Source: Hymenopus coronatus (taxonomy: Eukaryota > Arthropoda > Insecta > Mantodea > Hymenopodidae). From it: a stretch of DNA of 64,000 nt. The notes below the pieces were generated by a model. It searched no databases, was not told the origin of the DNA, and saw only the letters and a program-made list of their open reading frames with translations. This document shows positions 11,225 to 24,600 of the stretch, piece after piece. Both the position numbers and the translations under genes were made by a program. The first letter of the stretch is position 1; each line of letters opens with the position of its first letter. The stretch spans positions 36,255,509 to 36,319,508 of the forward strand of contig CM060886.1 in assembly GCA_030762935.1 (NCBI GenBank), read 5' to 3'.

Positions 11225-14200
11225 TTAACATAGATAAAAAAAAGTACTTATGCAAATAAAAGGAAACTATAAATCACCATAGAATAAACAAAATGACACT
11301 TTCCTTTAGTAACAAGAAAACATAACTAAAGCATAAATGCACTTCAACTTAATCTGTTGACATCATTACCCTTTTTATAGGATATTGTCGTGAAAACTGC
11401 TGAAATTCAGGGAAAAGATGAAGAAATTTAAGAATGCAGCAGGAAGTAACGATGCATTCCTTGAATTATTCTACCAGATCAAGAATAGCTTGAAAATACA
11501 ATCTCAGTCATGCACTTCATTCAATGAAATGACAGTTTGCATCCATGTGGTTCTGACTTATATAAATCTGCCAATTGTGATGTGTTCTTTTAAGTCCACT
11601 AGGAATCCTCTGGTAGGCAAGGTAGTTTTGCTTTGACTGTTAGATTGAAAGCTGGAAGGTCCCATTGACAAGCATTAATGTGACATGTTAGTTTTTCAAC
11701 ATCCAACAAATAATGTTCTGGTTGGCATTAGTTTGTCTTGGCTGCTAGATTGAGTCCTAGAAGGGCCCATGACTAATATCATTTTGTCAAGGTCATCCTT
11801 TCAAATTTTGTCATGGTAAAAGCTGAATAAATTTGATCACTATATGTATAAAATATAGTAAGTTGTCTATGCTGAAACCTAGGTTGCATCATCATTGCTT
11901 TTAACATTGGAACTCTGCATTTGAGTAATCCTTCACAATTTATTTGATCTATTTAAACAATTTTTATTTATTTTTAATGAGAAATCTCTCTTCAATTTTT
12001 AGAGGCAGACCAGGCCCCTTCAGTAAAATTCCTGAGGAGGCAGTACCTCTGGCTTTGTAGGCTAGAGGGTCAGAAAGTGCATTGTCCCTCCCCTTAAGTC
12101 AGCATCTATGGACCTTTACTCCTTCATTCTCTTCTAGTTTCAATTGTCTCCACCTAGGCTTAAAGCCAGAAAGATTTGATGTTTGTGGTTGCTATTGAGT
12201 ATTGTGTTTTAATGCCTGAAGCCTTCAAGAAGGAGCAGATACTTTTCTTCAAAACTACTGAGTAGGAATTTCATTTTATAAATAATAATAATCACATTAG
12301 CAACATTCCAGTAACATGGCTTCCATTTTATAGTCTTCTGCATAAAAAATTAAGATTAGTCTCAAAATATATTAAAAAATGATTACCCATATTGTTTTAG
12401 ATTTATTTAGAAAGTTACTGTTTTAGTAGGGAAACATTGCATTATTACTAAAAATAGCAACAAAATTAAAAGAACTATGATAGAAACAGAATGTGCAGTT
12501 CAATAGGATGACTCCTAAGTGCAAAATATACAATATACTAAAAAAAAAATGTTACAATAATACACAGATACAAAAGCTGCTTGTTCTATTGATACAATAT
12601 GCATTTGCATTTTCACAACTGTGCAAGCAAACTTTGTAAGCCTGTTCAAGAAGAAAACATCTATAATATGATCTAAAATGAAAAGAGAATATTGCTTCCT
12701 ATCTGAAAGAGACCAGCATTTCATTTGGAAGATTATATACTCAGTTACTATGGCCAAGCACTTGAGATTTTCATGTCTGGAAATATAACAATACATAAGG
12801 AACTAATAATTCAACTTGGAGCTTCAGAAATAAAACCAAAGTTTTCCTGAAATATATGCTTACTCCATGGTTATTCTTATTTTTTTTATATGACATTAAT
12901 GAGCATCTTCCCTCATCTCTGTCCTGCAGTTTAAGAGGCAGACTGAGGAAAACCAAACTCTGTAAACTGTAATGCTGTATTGTTTTATTTTTCTTTCACT
13001 TAATCAGCATACTGTCTTAAGGCTTGTTAATTTGGGTTGGGCTGCAGATATTTTAACTTGTGGTATATCACTGTACATATTTCTAAATAATTTGTTTGCC
13101 TAACTAGTATGGAAATATTCTTTTTTTTTTCTTTCTTTTAATACTCTAAAAAGATATTATGTGCAGCATATATCCTTAAAGCTTAACTCACTGATTTGTA
13201 TCAGCAGTTAAGGGCATGATAAGAAGTGATGACTACAAAGAGAGTTTGTACAAATGTACATATTAGAATAAAACAAAACTATAATAGCAATAAGAAAACG
13301 AATAAATATTCTCAAACCTAATCCTCGTAGAAAACAGTTTGTGAAGACTGCTGTACATGAAACATTATTTGGGAATAATGCTGTTTGCACAAATTATATA
13401 GACATTTTCATAATTTCAGATTTTGAGATAATGGATCATTGAAGCTTCTTTGCTGAAATATGGACTAAGTATTTCAAATTCTTGTAATAATCTTTTTGAA
13501 TTTCTCTTGCTGCTGTATAATTGATCTAATCCTGGTAAGTGATTGAGTTCTTTTTCTTCTCAAACAAGAGCACAATGTATATCAAAGCTAGTAAATATTT
13601 AATTAAGATTCAGAGTGAAATGGGCAGTTAAAATAAGATTTGAAACTTTGTTAGCAGTGCTGGGTAACATCTTCTTTTGGAGTGTACAGTAAATAATGAT
13701 CTGTTTACTTATTTTCTGATGTGTGAGTGCTTCAAGCAAGAATATTCTTGATCATTAACATCCTCGTCATCATCATTGGTAAGTGTTTGATTACATTCTT
13801 ATGTTATTTGTGTGATTATGTGTTAATGTTTGAAAACAGAAATGGTGTACAATATGAGTGTATTAAGTGTTGTATGATAAACTGTCTTTACTCTCATTAT
13901 AGTAATGTACATATATAGGTAAATAGCTTCACACTTTCAGTAGCTCCTCCATTGGATATGGTTCAATAAAATGCTGTCCATAAATATGCCAAAAATGTTA
14001 TGTTACATATTTTCTGGGTAATGTGAAACTTAGTTATCTCTTAAGGTATTTTTTAAATGTATCACTTAATTTTAACTACCTATGTATGCATTAATAGTTA
14101 TAAAAGCATGAATATAATTTGTGTCAACTTCCTGCCCATAAAAGTTACTGATGCCATAGTCCAGTTATAAAACTATAATTGCCTCCGCATTTAAGAACAG

Positions 14201-14310
14201 AAATGAATTGTGATATCTCTGGACTACGTATGATACCTCAGAATAAAAGGTAATGAGAAAGAGCAAGCAGGCAGCAAATAAAGCACTAGTGGTGGATATA
14301 ACTTGTATTT

Positions 14311-14334
14311 CTTCTCTCTCTCTCTCTCTCTCTC
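14311..14334. repeat. (CT)n microsatellite
   Basis: A simple CT dinucleotide run of about 24 bases. Confidence 0.9.
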
Positions 14335-14480
14335 CTTTTTTGGCCATGTGGTTTTCTTAACCAATATATAAGGTCTTGAGATGATACTACCAAATTTCAA
14401 AGTCTCAGTATGACTGGATTATATTGTGAACATTTTGAAGGATTATTTTCAGATGCTATGCAATATAATCAGTTCCTCCT

Positions 14481-14551
14481 TTTAATTATGAAACTTTATT
14501 AATTTTAATTATGAAACTTTTATTAATTTTAATTATGAAGTTTTATTTATT
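14481..14551. repeat. Minisatellite, three units of about 23-24 bp
   Basis: The unit TTTAATTATGAAACTTTATT plus AAT is repeated three times in tandem with one extra T in the second unit and small changes in the third. Confidence 0.8.
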
Positions 14552-15179
14552 TCTTGCTGAAATAAATATGACAATCCAAATACATTTGAAATATCTTTAA
14601 ATTCAAGCACCTTATACATAAAGATACTGGTGACTACCTAAACATATTACCAGATTTAATTGTAATGCTCCAGTTTTTACAAATTAGATGTAAAATTAGA
14701 ATGTTGTGGCCCTAAAGGGATAAAAGAAATGTAAACTGTGTTTGATTTTTGTAATGAATGTTGTTTTTATATCCACCAGTCATGAGTCCTTAATTAGGAA
14801 TCAAGAACATTTAAGATACTATAGAAAGGTGCAACAAGATGACATTAAAAATGGAAATCTATTATACATAGTTTCAGTAATCATCCTCTTTTTTTCATTT
14901 TAATACAGTTCACTAATACAGACATACTATAAAAAGAAAAGTCCTTTATATTTGCTTTAAAAAATACATGAACAGTGATTATGCATTATCAATTATAATA
15001 GGTTTAAAAATTATGGTTTTTTCTGTCATCATTTTATGCTCATATTTTCTTGTTTACTTACTTGCATATTTATTATTTCTTTCTTATTTTACTTTAATTA
15101 CTTTAATGATAGTAGTATACATACACTATAACATCAAGTCTTTAACTTAGTTAACTGTAGTAAATAATGAACAACTTTT

Positions 15180-15262
15180 TTGGCTGTTATTATTAATTAT
15201 TGTTAATTTAATTATTATTATTATTAATTATTTTTTTATTTAATTATTATTATTATTTTCTT
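15180..15262. repeat. ATT-rich simple repeat
   Basis: Irregular TTA/ATT trinucleotide repeats with (TTA)n cores. Confidence 0.8.
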
Positions 15263-15638
15263 TCTTTTATTTTTAACATAGGTATTACTTACTTTACTCA
15301 TTCCATGATATGCTGTGTTTTCTTTTTAAGAAAGCTATCTTTCTTATAAATTTTGGCAAAATAAATCCGAAATTAATTGTAATATTGATGCCTCAGTCTC
15401 TGTTTATTCCATAAAATATTGTGCATATCTGAATAACATCTATGAAAAATTAATTAACTAGCTCTTGCATTATATTATAACATGAATATAACCTCTTATT
15501 AATTTACACTTAAGAACATGACACCCCAACAATGGGTATATATTACAAGTTATGCAGTACATTTACTTTGTGTTTAATCATTTAATGATCTATAAATTTC
15601 ACCTTCTTTATAATAAAATAGCAAAATAAAGAAACCTT

Positions 15639-15804
15639 TGTGTCTAGATCTTCTGGGAAGGATGCATCTTGGCTGAATTTCTTGCCTCTCACCGAAAGGA
15701 CAAGCCCTGATGAAGCACCTCGTAGTGAGGCGAAACTTTGGCAAGAAATTCAGCCAAGATACGACCTTCCCAGAAGATGAGCTGCCAAAGCTTACGCAAG
15801 GAAT
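15639..15804 (+). mobile_element. Foldback insertion with hammerhead-like core (element 1)
   Basis: The insert is about 166 bp, flanked by near-identical 12-bp copies TAAAGAAACCTT (15627-15638) and TAAAGAAAACTT (15805-15816). Inside are inverted arms 15648-15686 and 15740-15778 that match at 36 of 39 positions. The 53-nt loop contains CTGATGA (15707-15713) and GAAAC (15732-15736), with an imperfect stem between them. An unpaired tail of about 26 nt follows the right arm. The architecture (inverted 5' piece, direct copy, tail, TSD) resembles Penelope-like or retrozyme insertions. That class call is inference. Confidence 0.6.
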
Positions 15805-18600
15805 TAAAGAAAACTTAATTAACAATTATTGCATAAATCTGAGGGTTGTCATTTTGTCTGTTATACAGCACTTCTCAGTAAACGTTGATGTGATAATTGT
15901 TACCCACCAATCTGTAAGTTTGATGCGATAACTCCCGTCTTGCATGTCATGAATGCTTACTAAAACTTGGACACCACAGATTAGTGAACAGTATGCATTA
16001 CTCATCCTTATTACAGAAGAAGAAGAAGATGATGATAATAATGATGATGATGAATTTATTGTCAATAAATGTACAGCTTACATTTATATCATTCAATATT
16101 GCATATTTACAAAATACATATACAATACCTTATTAACTAAAATTATAATTAACTAATGTTACACAAAGCCTTGTTTATTAAATCATTTTTGAGTTCCTTG
16201 TTGAAAGCATTTTTTGACTTAATTTGTTTAATAGAATTTGGTAACATGTACAGTATTATTCCCATTACATTTGGATCCTTAATGCTACTATTTATCCTAA
16301 ATCCTTCTCTGAAAAAATCACTGGAAGATGCTGGAAGACAAATGCTAGCCATCTTGTCTAATATATATTTCACATTTTCTCATTAAAAGATCAGTTCCTC
16401 TACAAGTTGTGTCAGGATGTTTTATTTTCTTCACGGAAGTGGTCTGTTAGGAAATTTAAATTTAAATTGTTGTTTAGTTTTTCCACTCAAATGTTTATTT
16501 CATAAAAATATTTTTAACATGTGCATACTCACAATAGGAATATACAACCATGATGTAATATGAATATGTGTAAATACACACATTCACTCTCAAACTGAGT
16601 GTGTCTGACTTGTAGTGGAGCAGGCCAGAAATGAAGTAAGAAATGCACCATTTCTACCAAACACTCACTGACTGCACACAAGGCTGGGAGTTGTTGCACC
16701 AGACCCATAGAGCAGCGGGCAACAATTATACTGTTAATGTTCACTGAGACATACTATATAATGTTGTGTGTTCTTAGATTTATAGAAAACAAAGGGTGAG
16801 GATTTCAGTCCAACCTAATTAAAGCACTGTGCACAAAATATGAATAATTAGCCAAAGTTGTCTGTGTGTGCTTTTATTATACTTCATTCTCATGTTAATT
16901 TAATAACCATAAATAGCTTACAATATTTAAACAGTACCATGTAATAAAAATTACATTCTCCTGGAAAGTTTTCAAAAGTATGAAATACATTCTCAGAACT
17001 ACAAAATTCATGAAATGCTTTGACAGTGCTATTAAAAAAACACATTAATAATAAAATGCATGTGAAATTTGCTAACATTAATAATGTTAAGTAAATGAGA
17101 AGAGTGTAGTTGAAATGTAAAAGCATAATTCATATCAAAAGAAACAAACCCTTCAGAATTCTTAAAAGCTTAAAGCTTTGCTTGCTCTTGCTTCTACATG
17201 TTATTCTGCTGTATAAGTTCAGAGGCTTAACTGCTATAGATTACTGATCCGTCTGGTTGTCCGTCCCTGGGATGACATTTCATCACCTCAGCAGTAATTG
17301 GTAACAACGACTAAAATGTATGTGTAAAAAAGGATGAACTCTTATTTTGCCCCAAATGCACTAGTTCCAAAAAGATTATACCTTCTAATCAAAAATTTAA
17401 AACTTTAGAAGCAAATTTAGATCTCAAGCCATAATTTAGTACAACATTCTAGTATGATTTCTATAGAATAATACAAATTCAACATCTTTGATGTCTTTCT
17501 ATTTAATACATTAATATCATTATAAACAGGCTTGTAATCTTGGTACAAATAGATATAGGTAGAAACTTACCTGAGAGATCAGTGTTATGGTGAATGAAAT
17601 AAAATAATGTTCTATCTTCATAGTTAGGGAACCCTCATCTTGCTTTTACATCTGAGCAAAACTCTGGTTCTCCAAATAAATCTCTGTAAAAGAGGTTAAT
17701 GCTAACAAGCTATTTTCCTTCAAATATAGAGTCAAGTGTTCTTCACTTTTACAATCAATTTATAATGATCAGTTTCTGAGGTTACAGGCCTATTTATAAC
17801 AAAAATTGTTTTAAAATTAAAACGCGTTTGAATTGCTATTTATGGTTTAATTGCTAATCAAAACTTACACTCTGCATTTAATGCTAAATGCTTAAGATTT
17901 TTCGTTATTGCTTTTCCCAAATAACTAAGAAAATATTATAGGTGAACCTCCAGATTTTCTATCTAAAAATGCAGTCTGAACTTAATTTTGTATTTAGTTA
18001 AAATATAAGAGAAGTAAGCCACGAGAGCAATGCATAAATCATTTTACGTACCTAACATATGCCTGAAATTCTAAATATTTTATAGTCAACAATCCTTTAT
18101 TGTTATCATTATACTATCACAATAGCTTGCCATGTTAATTAATGTATTAAAAATATTGCCGCTATATACTGTTTGGTGTGGAAATGTAGAACACATTTAA
18201 CCTCACTTTATTATGTTCTCTCCTCCACTTCTCTTCCATCTCTGCCCCTCTCTCTGCGCTGTCTCCACATACCAAAAGTTTATTTATAATTACACAAGAT
18301 TTACTTGTGTGTACAATCTAAAGTAAAGTATCTTCATTTCCATTTATAGATTTCTGTGTATCAAGTGCCTACAATTGCTCATTAATACAAATTTTATCAA
18401 ACAACATAATGTGGAAATTAATCTGGATTAGTACTACAATGTTAGAACATCATAAAGGTGAGGGGGTATTGCCCAGCATGTGAACATTGAACATATTACA
18501 AAACATGATTAAAGATTTGAAATTAAAGCTTAAAGTTTTGTTTGTATCATCTTCAGTTTTAATTACCTGTGATTACGTCTTAACAGAAAATATATATTAA

Positions 18601-19595
18601 TCCTAGAGTGGGCGTGCTCATTAGTGTTACACGAGCAGATGCGCAGTGTATACTGTACACAGCACAGCTAGGTTGGTATTCTGTTACTATTTATTAAACT
18701 ATTATACTATTTACTACACTAATTTGCATTACATCAATCAACCAATTATATAGCATTCAATCATATACTTCATAGCAGTTTTATGCATATGTATAGTAAC
18801 TAATTAGTTACATTACAAAGTGTGTGCAAATTAGTCCCCTACGACCTCGGGTGAAAGCATAGTACATTTTTCACATAGAACATTAGTTTGAGAAAGATTC
18901 AGTTTCCTCTACAATACCTTCTGCTACCGTTTTAGGGCCTGGAAAGATCTTCACAATATTTTTTTGCTGGTAGATAGGATGTTTTTTTTATGCATACTAG
19001 TTTTCATCCATTTCGTTTCTTTGTCCCTACCTATAAAAATGTCATCTTTACCATCAAAAGAAAGCATTACTTCATCATTATCAATTTCAGAGTCACTGTC
19101 ATGATCACTCAGTGATATATTTTCATCATCTCTGTCAGAAAACAAATCATCAATATTCCCACAGTCATATTCATATTCAAGTACCTCTAAAAGACCCTTC
19201 TAACTCCTGTTCTGTCAAATATTTCTTTGCCCTAAAATTAGAATCACAAAATGTTGGTAACAATTAATGAATTATTTAAACACATTTTTAAAATACAGCT
19301 TCCCACCACCACTTTGTGTAAAAGTACAAGGAATTAGGTATAAGGTTATGATTTGAGTTGCAATATGAAATATTACTTACATGACCCAGCGCGGTGTATA
19401 AAGTATGCAGCTGGTGCAGTTCCAAGAATAACCTTTTGTTGCCCTTGAACTGTTGGTGCTACTATTGCTATGACTCAACAAAACAGAAGCTAAACAGTGA
19501 CTTGAAAGGTACTCACAATAAGGTGGTGATAAGATAGGCTATTTATCCGCTAGAGGGCAAAATGTTTCTCTGGTATCTCCACGCCTGCTCTAGGG
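18601..19595 (-). mobile_element. Internally deleted piggyBac-like transposon
   Basis: Ends are inverted: TCCTAGAGTGGGCGTG on the left and, in complement, CCCTAGAGCAGGCGTG on the right. The left flank is TTAA (18597-18600) and the right flank TTGA (19596-19599), a decayed TTAA target duplication. That target site and the CCCTAGA end are hallmarks of piggyBac. On the minus strand, 19145-18951 encodes the acidic N-terminus of a piggyBac transposase (MFSDRDDENISLSDHDSDSE..., then DDIFIGRDKETKW). Further acidic N-terminal sequence precedes it, with a frameshift. The DDD catalytic core is absent, so the 995-bp element is non-autonomous and dead. It is antisense to kazrin. Confidence 0.85.
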
Positions 19596-20865
19596 TTGAA
19601 GTATTATTTGAGATATTTATTTATTATTAGGAAAGTTTTCATATGCTTGCACATTTGGACCTAAAAATAGACAAAATGAATTTTATGTGATTAATGTATG
19701 CATACCATCATGTGAAAGAAGAAATAAGTAAAACTGCTTTGGATTCAACTAAGCTTCAATAATTGTTCACATAAAATACAAAATCAGAGTTTCAAGATTG
19801 CTCCATAAAACTTGAACTTCATTCTCTTATTCTTCAGATTTAAAATTTTAACAATTAAAGTCCTCAAATGAACTGGTACCTTCTCACCTTGAATACATGA
19901 ACGCTTTTACAAAAACCTCTTATCTTTTTGAGACGAAATATGCATGAATCATTCAAATAAACTTATTCTCCTCATACTCCTGCTGTTCCTTCTCCTCCTT
20001 CTGTTTCTAATTAGTATGTAATAGAAAAGAACAGGTAGTTTGAAGATTAAAACAGGCAAATAGATAAAAGTTTAATGATCAAGTTTAAACACTAACTAAT
20101 CAAACAATTATATTTGGAATGGTATGGCAATAGATAAATTATATGCTGTTTCAATGAGTAGCAGGACAGTGAAATTAGAATAGATCTTGAAAATATCTGC
20201 ACAAAGTATAAGAGAGTTGGTAGATTTCTGACTTCTGAAGTGTGACCTGTTATTTAAAAGGCTGAATAGATATCATTGACCTTGAAAAATGTCATGAAGA
20301 GATATATATATAATATTATATTTGTACCGCCACTGTTTTATGTCTGAATAGTGTTCATTAATAGAATATTCATGAAATTGCAGTGTGTACTTGTTTGTCA
20401 AAAAGGCAGAAATAAGTGAGTCTAAGAAAATTGTGAAAGCATAAACAATGAAACAGAATGGACATTGAAATAAAGGAATGAAAAATAAAAAGTAGAACTG
20501 CTGCAGTATCAAAAGGATGCAATTTTTTCTATGAACTTCCTTCAATTGTTATAATTTTGATGTAAACTTCCTACACTTACAAAAATAATTATAAATGAAT
20601 TAGTTCAGAAGAAGGTATAAAGCAAAGAACTTTAAAATTACTCCAATATATATAATAGGTTATCCCAGCTTTGTCTGTTTTATTTTATTATCTTCAAATT
20701 TTGCAACAGTACGAATACTCCATTTTGCATCCCATAATTTAATGCTTCCAAATGGTAATTTAGCTGTCTTTATATCAGATAAAGTCATAGATTAAATCAA
20801 CTGACTTTTGAGCAAAAGAAAACTATATCAAATGGTACTGTAGCTGTTAACCTATATATACAGGC

Positions 20866-21300
20866 TGTTTCAAAACGACACCAAACCTAGATAGCAGACA
20901 ATTAGCTTACACTTTGACTTGTCCGAAACTTGATGTCGCAACTTTCAAGCTCTTCTATTTAAAGTTTTATGGGTGTTTAAAAATCGCATATATTTGGGAT
21001 TAGGCAGCAAAGGAACTATGGTTGTCATATGCCACGTAAACAACCTCAGAACGTGTTATACAAAACACATAACAAAACCCACATGCTACGTTTTCCATTA
21101 CTAAGGTGACCTGTACCACACTGGCATGTCTATCAAACCATGCCTACACCACGCGAATGGGACCTTTGCTACCAACCGGCATCTCTCTTGGAGTGGGCCA
21201 GGCACATGTCATTTGGTTATGTACAACTGCCTAATCCACGCATCACGTACAGTATGACCATGTTGAGTTCAGAAGGCAGCGTTTAACTACACCGCATGCT
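20866..21300. repeat. Unclassified GC-richer block starting with a Tc1-like end
   Basis: It starts with TACAGGCTGTTTCAAAACG, which resembles the start of many Tc1/mariner elements, and is less AT-rich than its surroundings. No matching inverted end and no transposase were found, so the class and the right boundary are uncertain. Confidence 0.3.
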
Positions 21301-21632
21301 AAAATTTTCATCTATCTCTGTCTGCTGTGTTGTATCATTGGTTAAATTAAAAACATATAAAAACTCAATATAGTCCTGAGGTATCATGTATGAAGCTTTA
21401 AAATAAAATCAAAATATGATCCCTTAAACATCCTAACTATTTTGGTTATTAAAAGTGCACGTTAATCCATGTAATCAAATTTACAATTGTCTAAAGCTCA
21501 TTTTTTATTTTCCCTTATCCTGAAAAAACGAATGTCGAGTAACTTTAAGCTCCATGGACCCCGAGATCATTTGAGTGTCATTTCACCAATTTCATTCATC
21601 ATCCGATATGACCTACCAGGTTAAAGGACGTT

Positions 21633-21654
21633 AAAAAAAAAAAAAAAAAAAAAA
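21633..21654. repeat. Poly(A) run of 22
   Basis: An uninterrupted run of 22 A. It could be a retroposon tail, but I recognise no body upstream. Confidence 0.9.
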
Positions 21655-24600
21655 CTATCCTAATTTGATCTCGGGACTCTAGAGACTAACTCCTATTATT
21701 TTAATACTAGATATATCTGTTAGAGTGATATGTTCTTAGATAGTTGTAATATACAATTCCATTTGGTTTCTTCCTATTTCTGGCAATAACCAGATGCTAT
21801 TGCCTGTGCTCCGATTAACTCTGTTTACATGTTAGCCCCTTTTTTCTGGTTCTTATTCTGGGTTTCACTATTTCACAATAAAATTCTGACATTTTCATGC
21901 ATGTTACCATGGTAGCTGCTAGTCAGAGCATCAGCAAAAATAGCTGAAGATCCATGGTTTTAATCCCACTATGGCATTGAATTTTTAGTCTGATTCTACT
22001 TTTCCAACCTAACCTTACACATGGAATGTGTGAAGAGCAGTTAATTTTTTCAGACACTATATGTTCAACATTTTTGAAGGCCCTCTGCTAAGTTTAACAT
22101 TTATTTTAATCTCTTTCATCTTTTCCATGCTATAATATGTAGCTAAAATTTCATCAAGCAAGTGTTCTTAATGAAATTTGGATGTTTATCTGCAGTTATA
22201 CTCTAAAGTTGAATTTCAATGCATTTTCTCTAAAATTTCTTAAAATGGGTATAAAAGAAGTTGTTAAATGAGTCCAAATATAAGTTATTTTTCTGTAACT
22301 TTCTAAGATTAAAATATTAACATTTCACTTAGATTAGTAGAGAAAAGGTAAATCACTTTGTCTTCACAGATCACAGATCTTTTGAACAAGGCATTTTTTT
22401 TTTAGGGTTTTTCACTTCTTTTTTTTAAATCCAGCATAATGTATCCTACTTCAAAAATGAGAAGAAAACAGAAAGAAAGAAAGAAAGAAAGATTTCACTC
22501 CCACTATTGGGTACCCATGTTTTATTACATTCTGGGAAATAGTATATCCAACATAATCCTGAAGTTGCTCGAACAAAGATGTATTACCACCCATCTGCCC
22601 TTTTTAGTGACCTCACTTAAAGAGGGCAAACTAGTGCCATGTTGAAATTCAATATAACCAACGTGGTAAAAAAATTGCTAATAGAAATATCGCTAAATAC
22701 TGTGGTTCATTGGCAACTTATGTTTTGCAACTTAGGGTCTGCCAATGTTGACAACACAAGGACAGCAGAAGCAACGATTCCCTCATGTCTTGGGTAGGAT
22801 GAGTTTGATTTGTGTTATGTATGAGGAACAAAGTGACAAAACTGAAAAGTTTATTAAAAATGCACTAAAACATGCTATATAGAAGAGAATTAGTGTTTTT
22901 GTTGCACATTTCCTTACATTTCGACAATAAAGTATACTGCAGATGTGTACAGTACTATCCATATAGAAAATTTGAGTAGTACCCTATCTCAGATATTTAT
23001 CTGAAAGAAAAACACAACTACTGCTATTCATGACAAATAGAGCACTAACACATCAGTACAGTTAGATTTTCCATTCTAAAAAGGGTAAATCCAGAGTTAA
23101 TAGTGGTTCAATGTTCTTATAAGCTCATTTATGTTTACAAAACATGCTATATAATCATAAACCTTTATTTTTCCATGTTTGGTTTTCTTCCATACCAACA
23201 ACTTGCATTTCATTGCAAAAGCACCATAAAACATTCTTGTGAAGTTAATAACATATAATATTTTATTCATAGTGTTATTGATCATCTTTACTGTAAATCC
23301 AGAATTACTACTTTTAGGCTGAAAATATTCCTGACTTATATCCATATATTATAAATATTCTGGTAGCAATTAGGTGGGGGATTATGCTACGAAATTTAAA
23401 TCTACATTTTTTGTCTTTGCATTTATAACTAGTACTGAAGAGTTATACCAAAATCCCCTCCATTAAGAATTTTAGCTCTTAATCATAATAGGAATGTAAG
23501 ATCATGAATGCTGTTTGGTAGGTGATTTGATCATCAGATCCCTTCCTGGAAGGGGCATCTCGACCAAGCATGAGCATGATCCTCTAAGGAAAGTTCTAAA
23601 ATCCTGGTGAGTACCTGAACTTATTTTTTTATCAATGTAAACCTACTTCTCTGCCATTATAATTCTTAAAGGCAACTTATTTTCCAACTGAAGTGTGTTT
23701 TAGGCATAGCCTTGATAAAATCTTAAGCACTTCATACTTTTTATTTTATATTCATGAAACACCAAAATTATCAAATTACCAAATTATCTGTAAATGTTAA
23801 CATTACTTGATGTTATCACAAGAATTCAACTTTAGATCAACTAGCTTCATAATTGAACTCGATCTTGCAGATCTTACTCTTTGTTTGTTATGAAGCTCCA
23901 TATATACCTACTTATCTTCAATATATGAACAGCATTTATTTTGACATCTTGTCTAAATCCACTTTCAGTTGTTCAAACAGTTCATATTTCCTAAGCAATG
24001 GCAGACATCATGAGACTATTCATGTTCGTATTCAAAAATATACAAATGTGGTTTCTCTTCTTCTGTCTATAATGGCAACTGTTGCATCCTTTTTCTGTTT
24101 AAGGCCCTTGAGAGTTAATATGCTGAGGTCATATTACTGCTTAAAATGGACAAAATATCATCAAACATTTCCTCAGTATAGCAAATATGATATGCAAATA
24201 GCAAAAGTGCACCTTCTGCAAATGTATTATTGAGTAAATTAAACTTCTTATCTTATTGTGGCAGCAGTGTGACTGTAACCGGAAGGAAAGAATGAAGAAA
24301 GAGCCATTCACCAGACTACCTATAATTTGGGGTAGAAATTGGATGTTACATTATGAACAGATGTGATTCTAAAAATCTACAACCAAAATTAATCTTAGTT
24401 TAAAACAAACAAAACATTTATTCATTTATTTCATTTAGTTTTAGTAATTGCTTTCGTCAAAAAAGCAAAACTATTAGATTTAACATTCCACAAACTATTA
24501 TTAGAACTATCTATGGTTAGGGGTGTCAATTTTTTGATATTAATATGTGATAAAATGGATTATTATATTTTGGTCTTGAAAGTGTTATTTTTGCATAATT

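Noticed and set aside
16149..16386. Overlapping 74-76 codon ORFs on both strands
   Set aside because: There is no family signal, no splice context and AT-rich composition. They are probably chance ORFs.
21633..21654. Poly(A) run as the tail of a retroposon
   Set aside because: No recognisable SINE, LINE or processed-gene body lies upstream.
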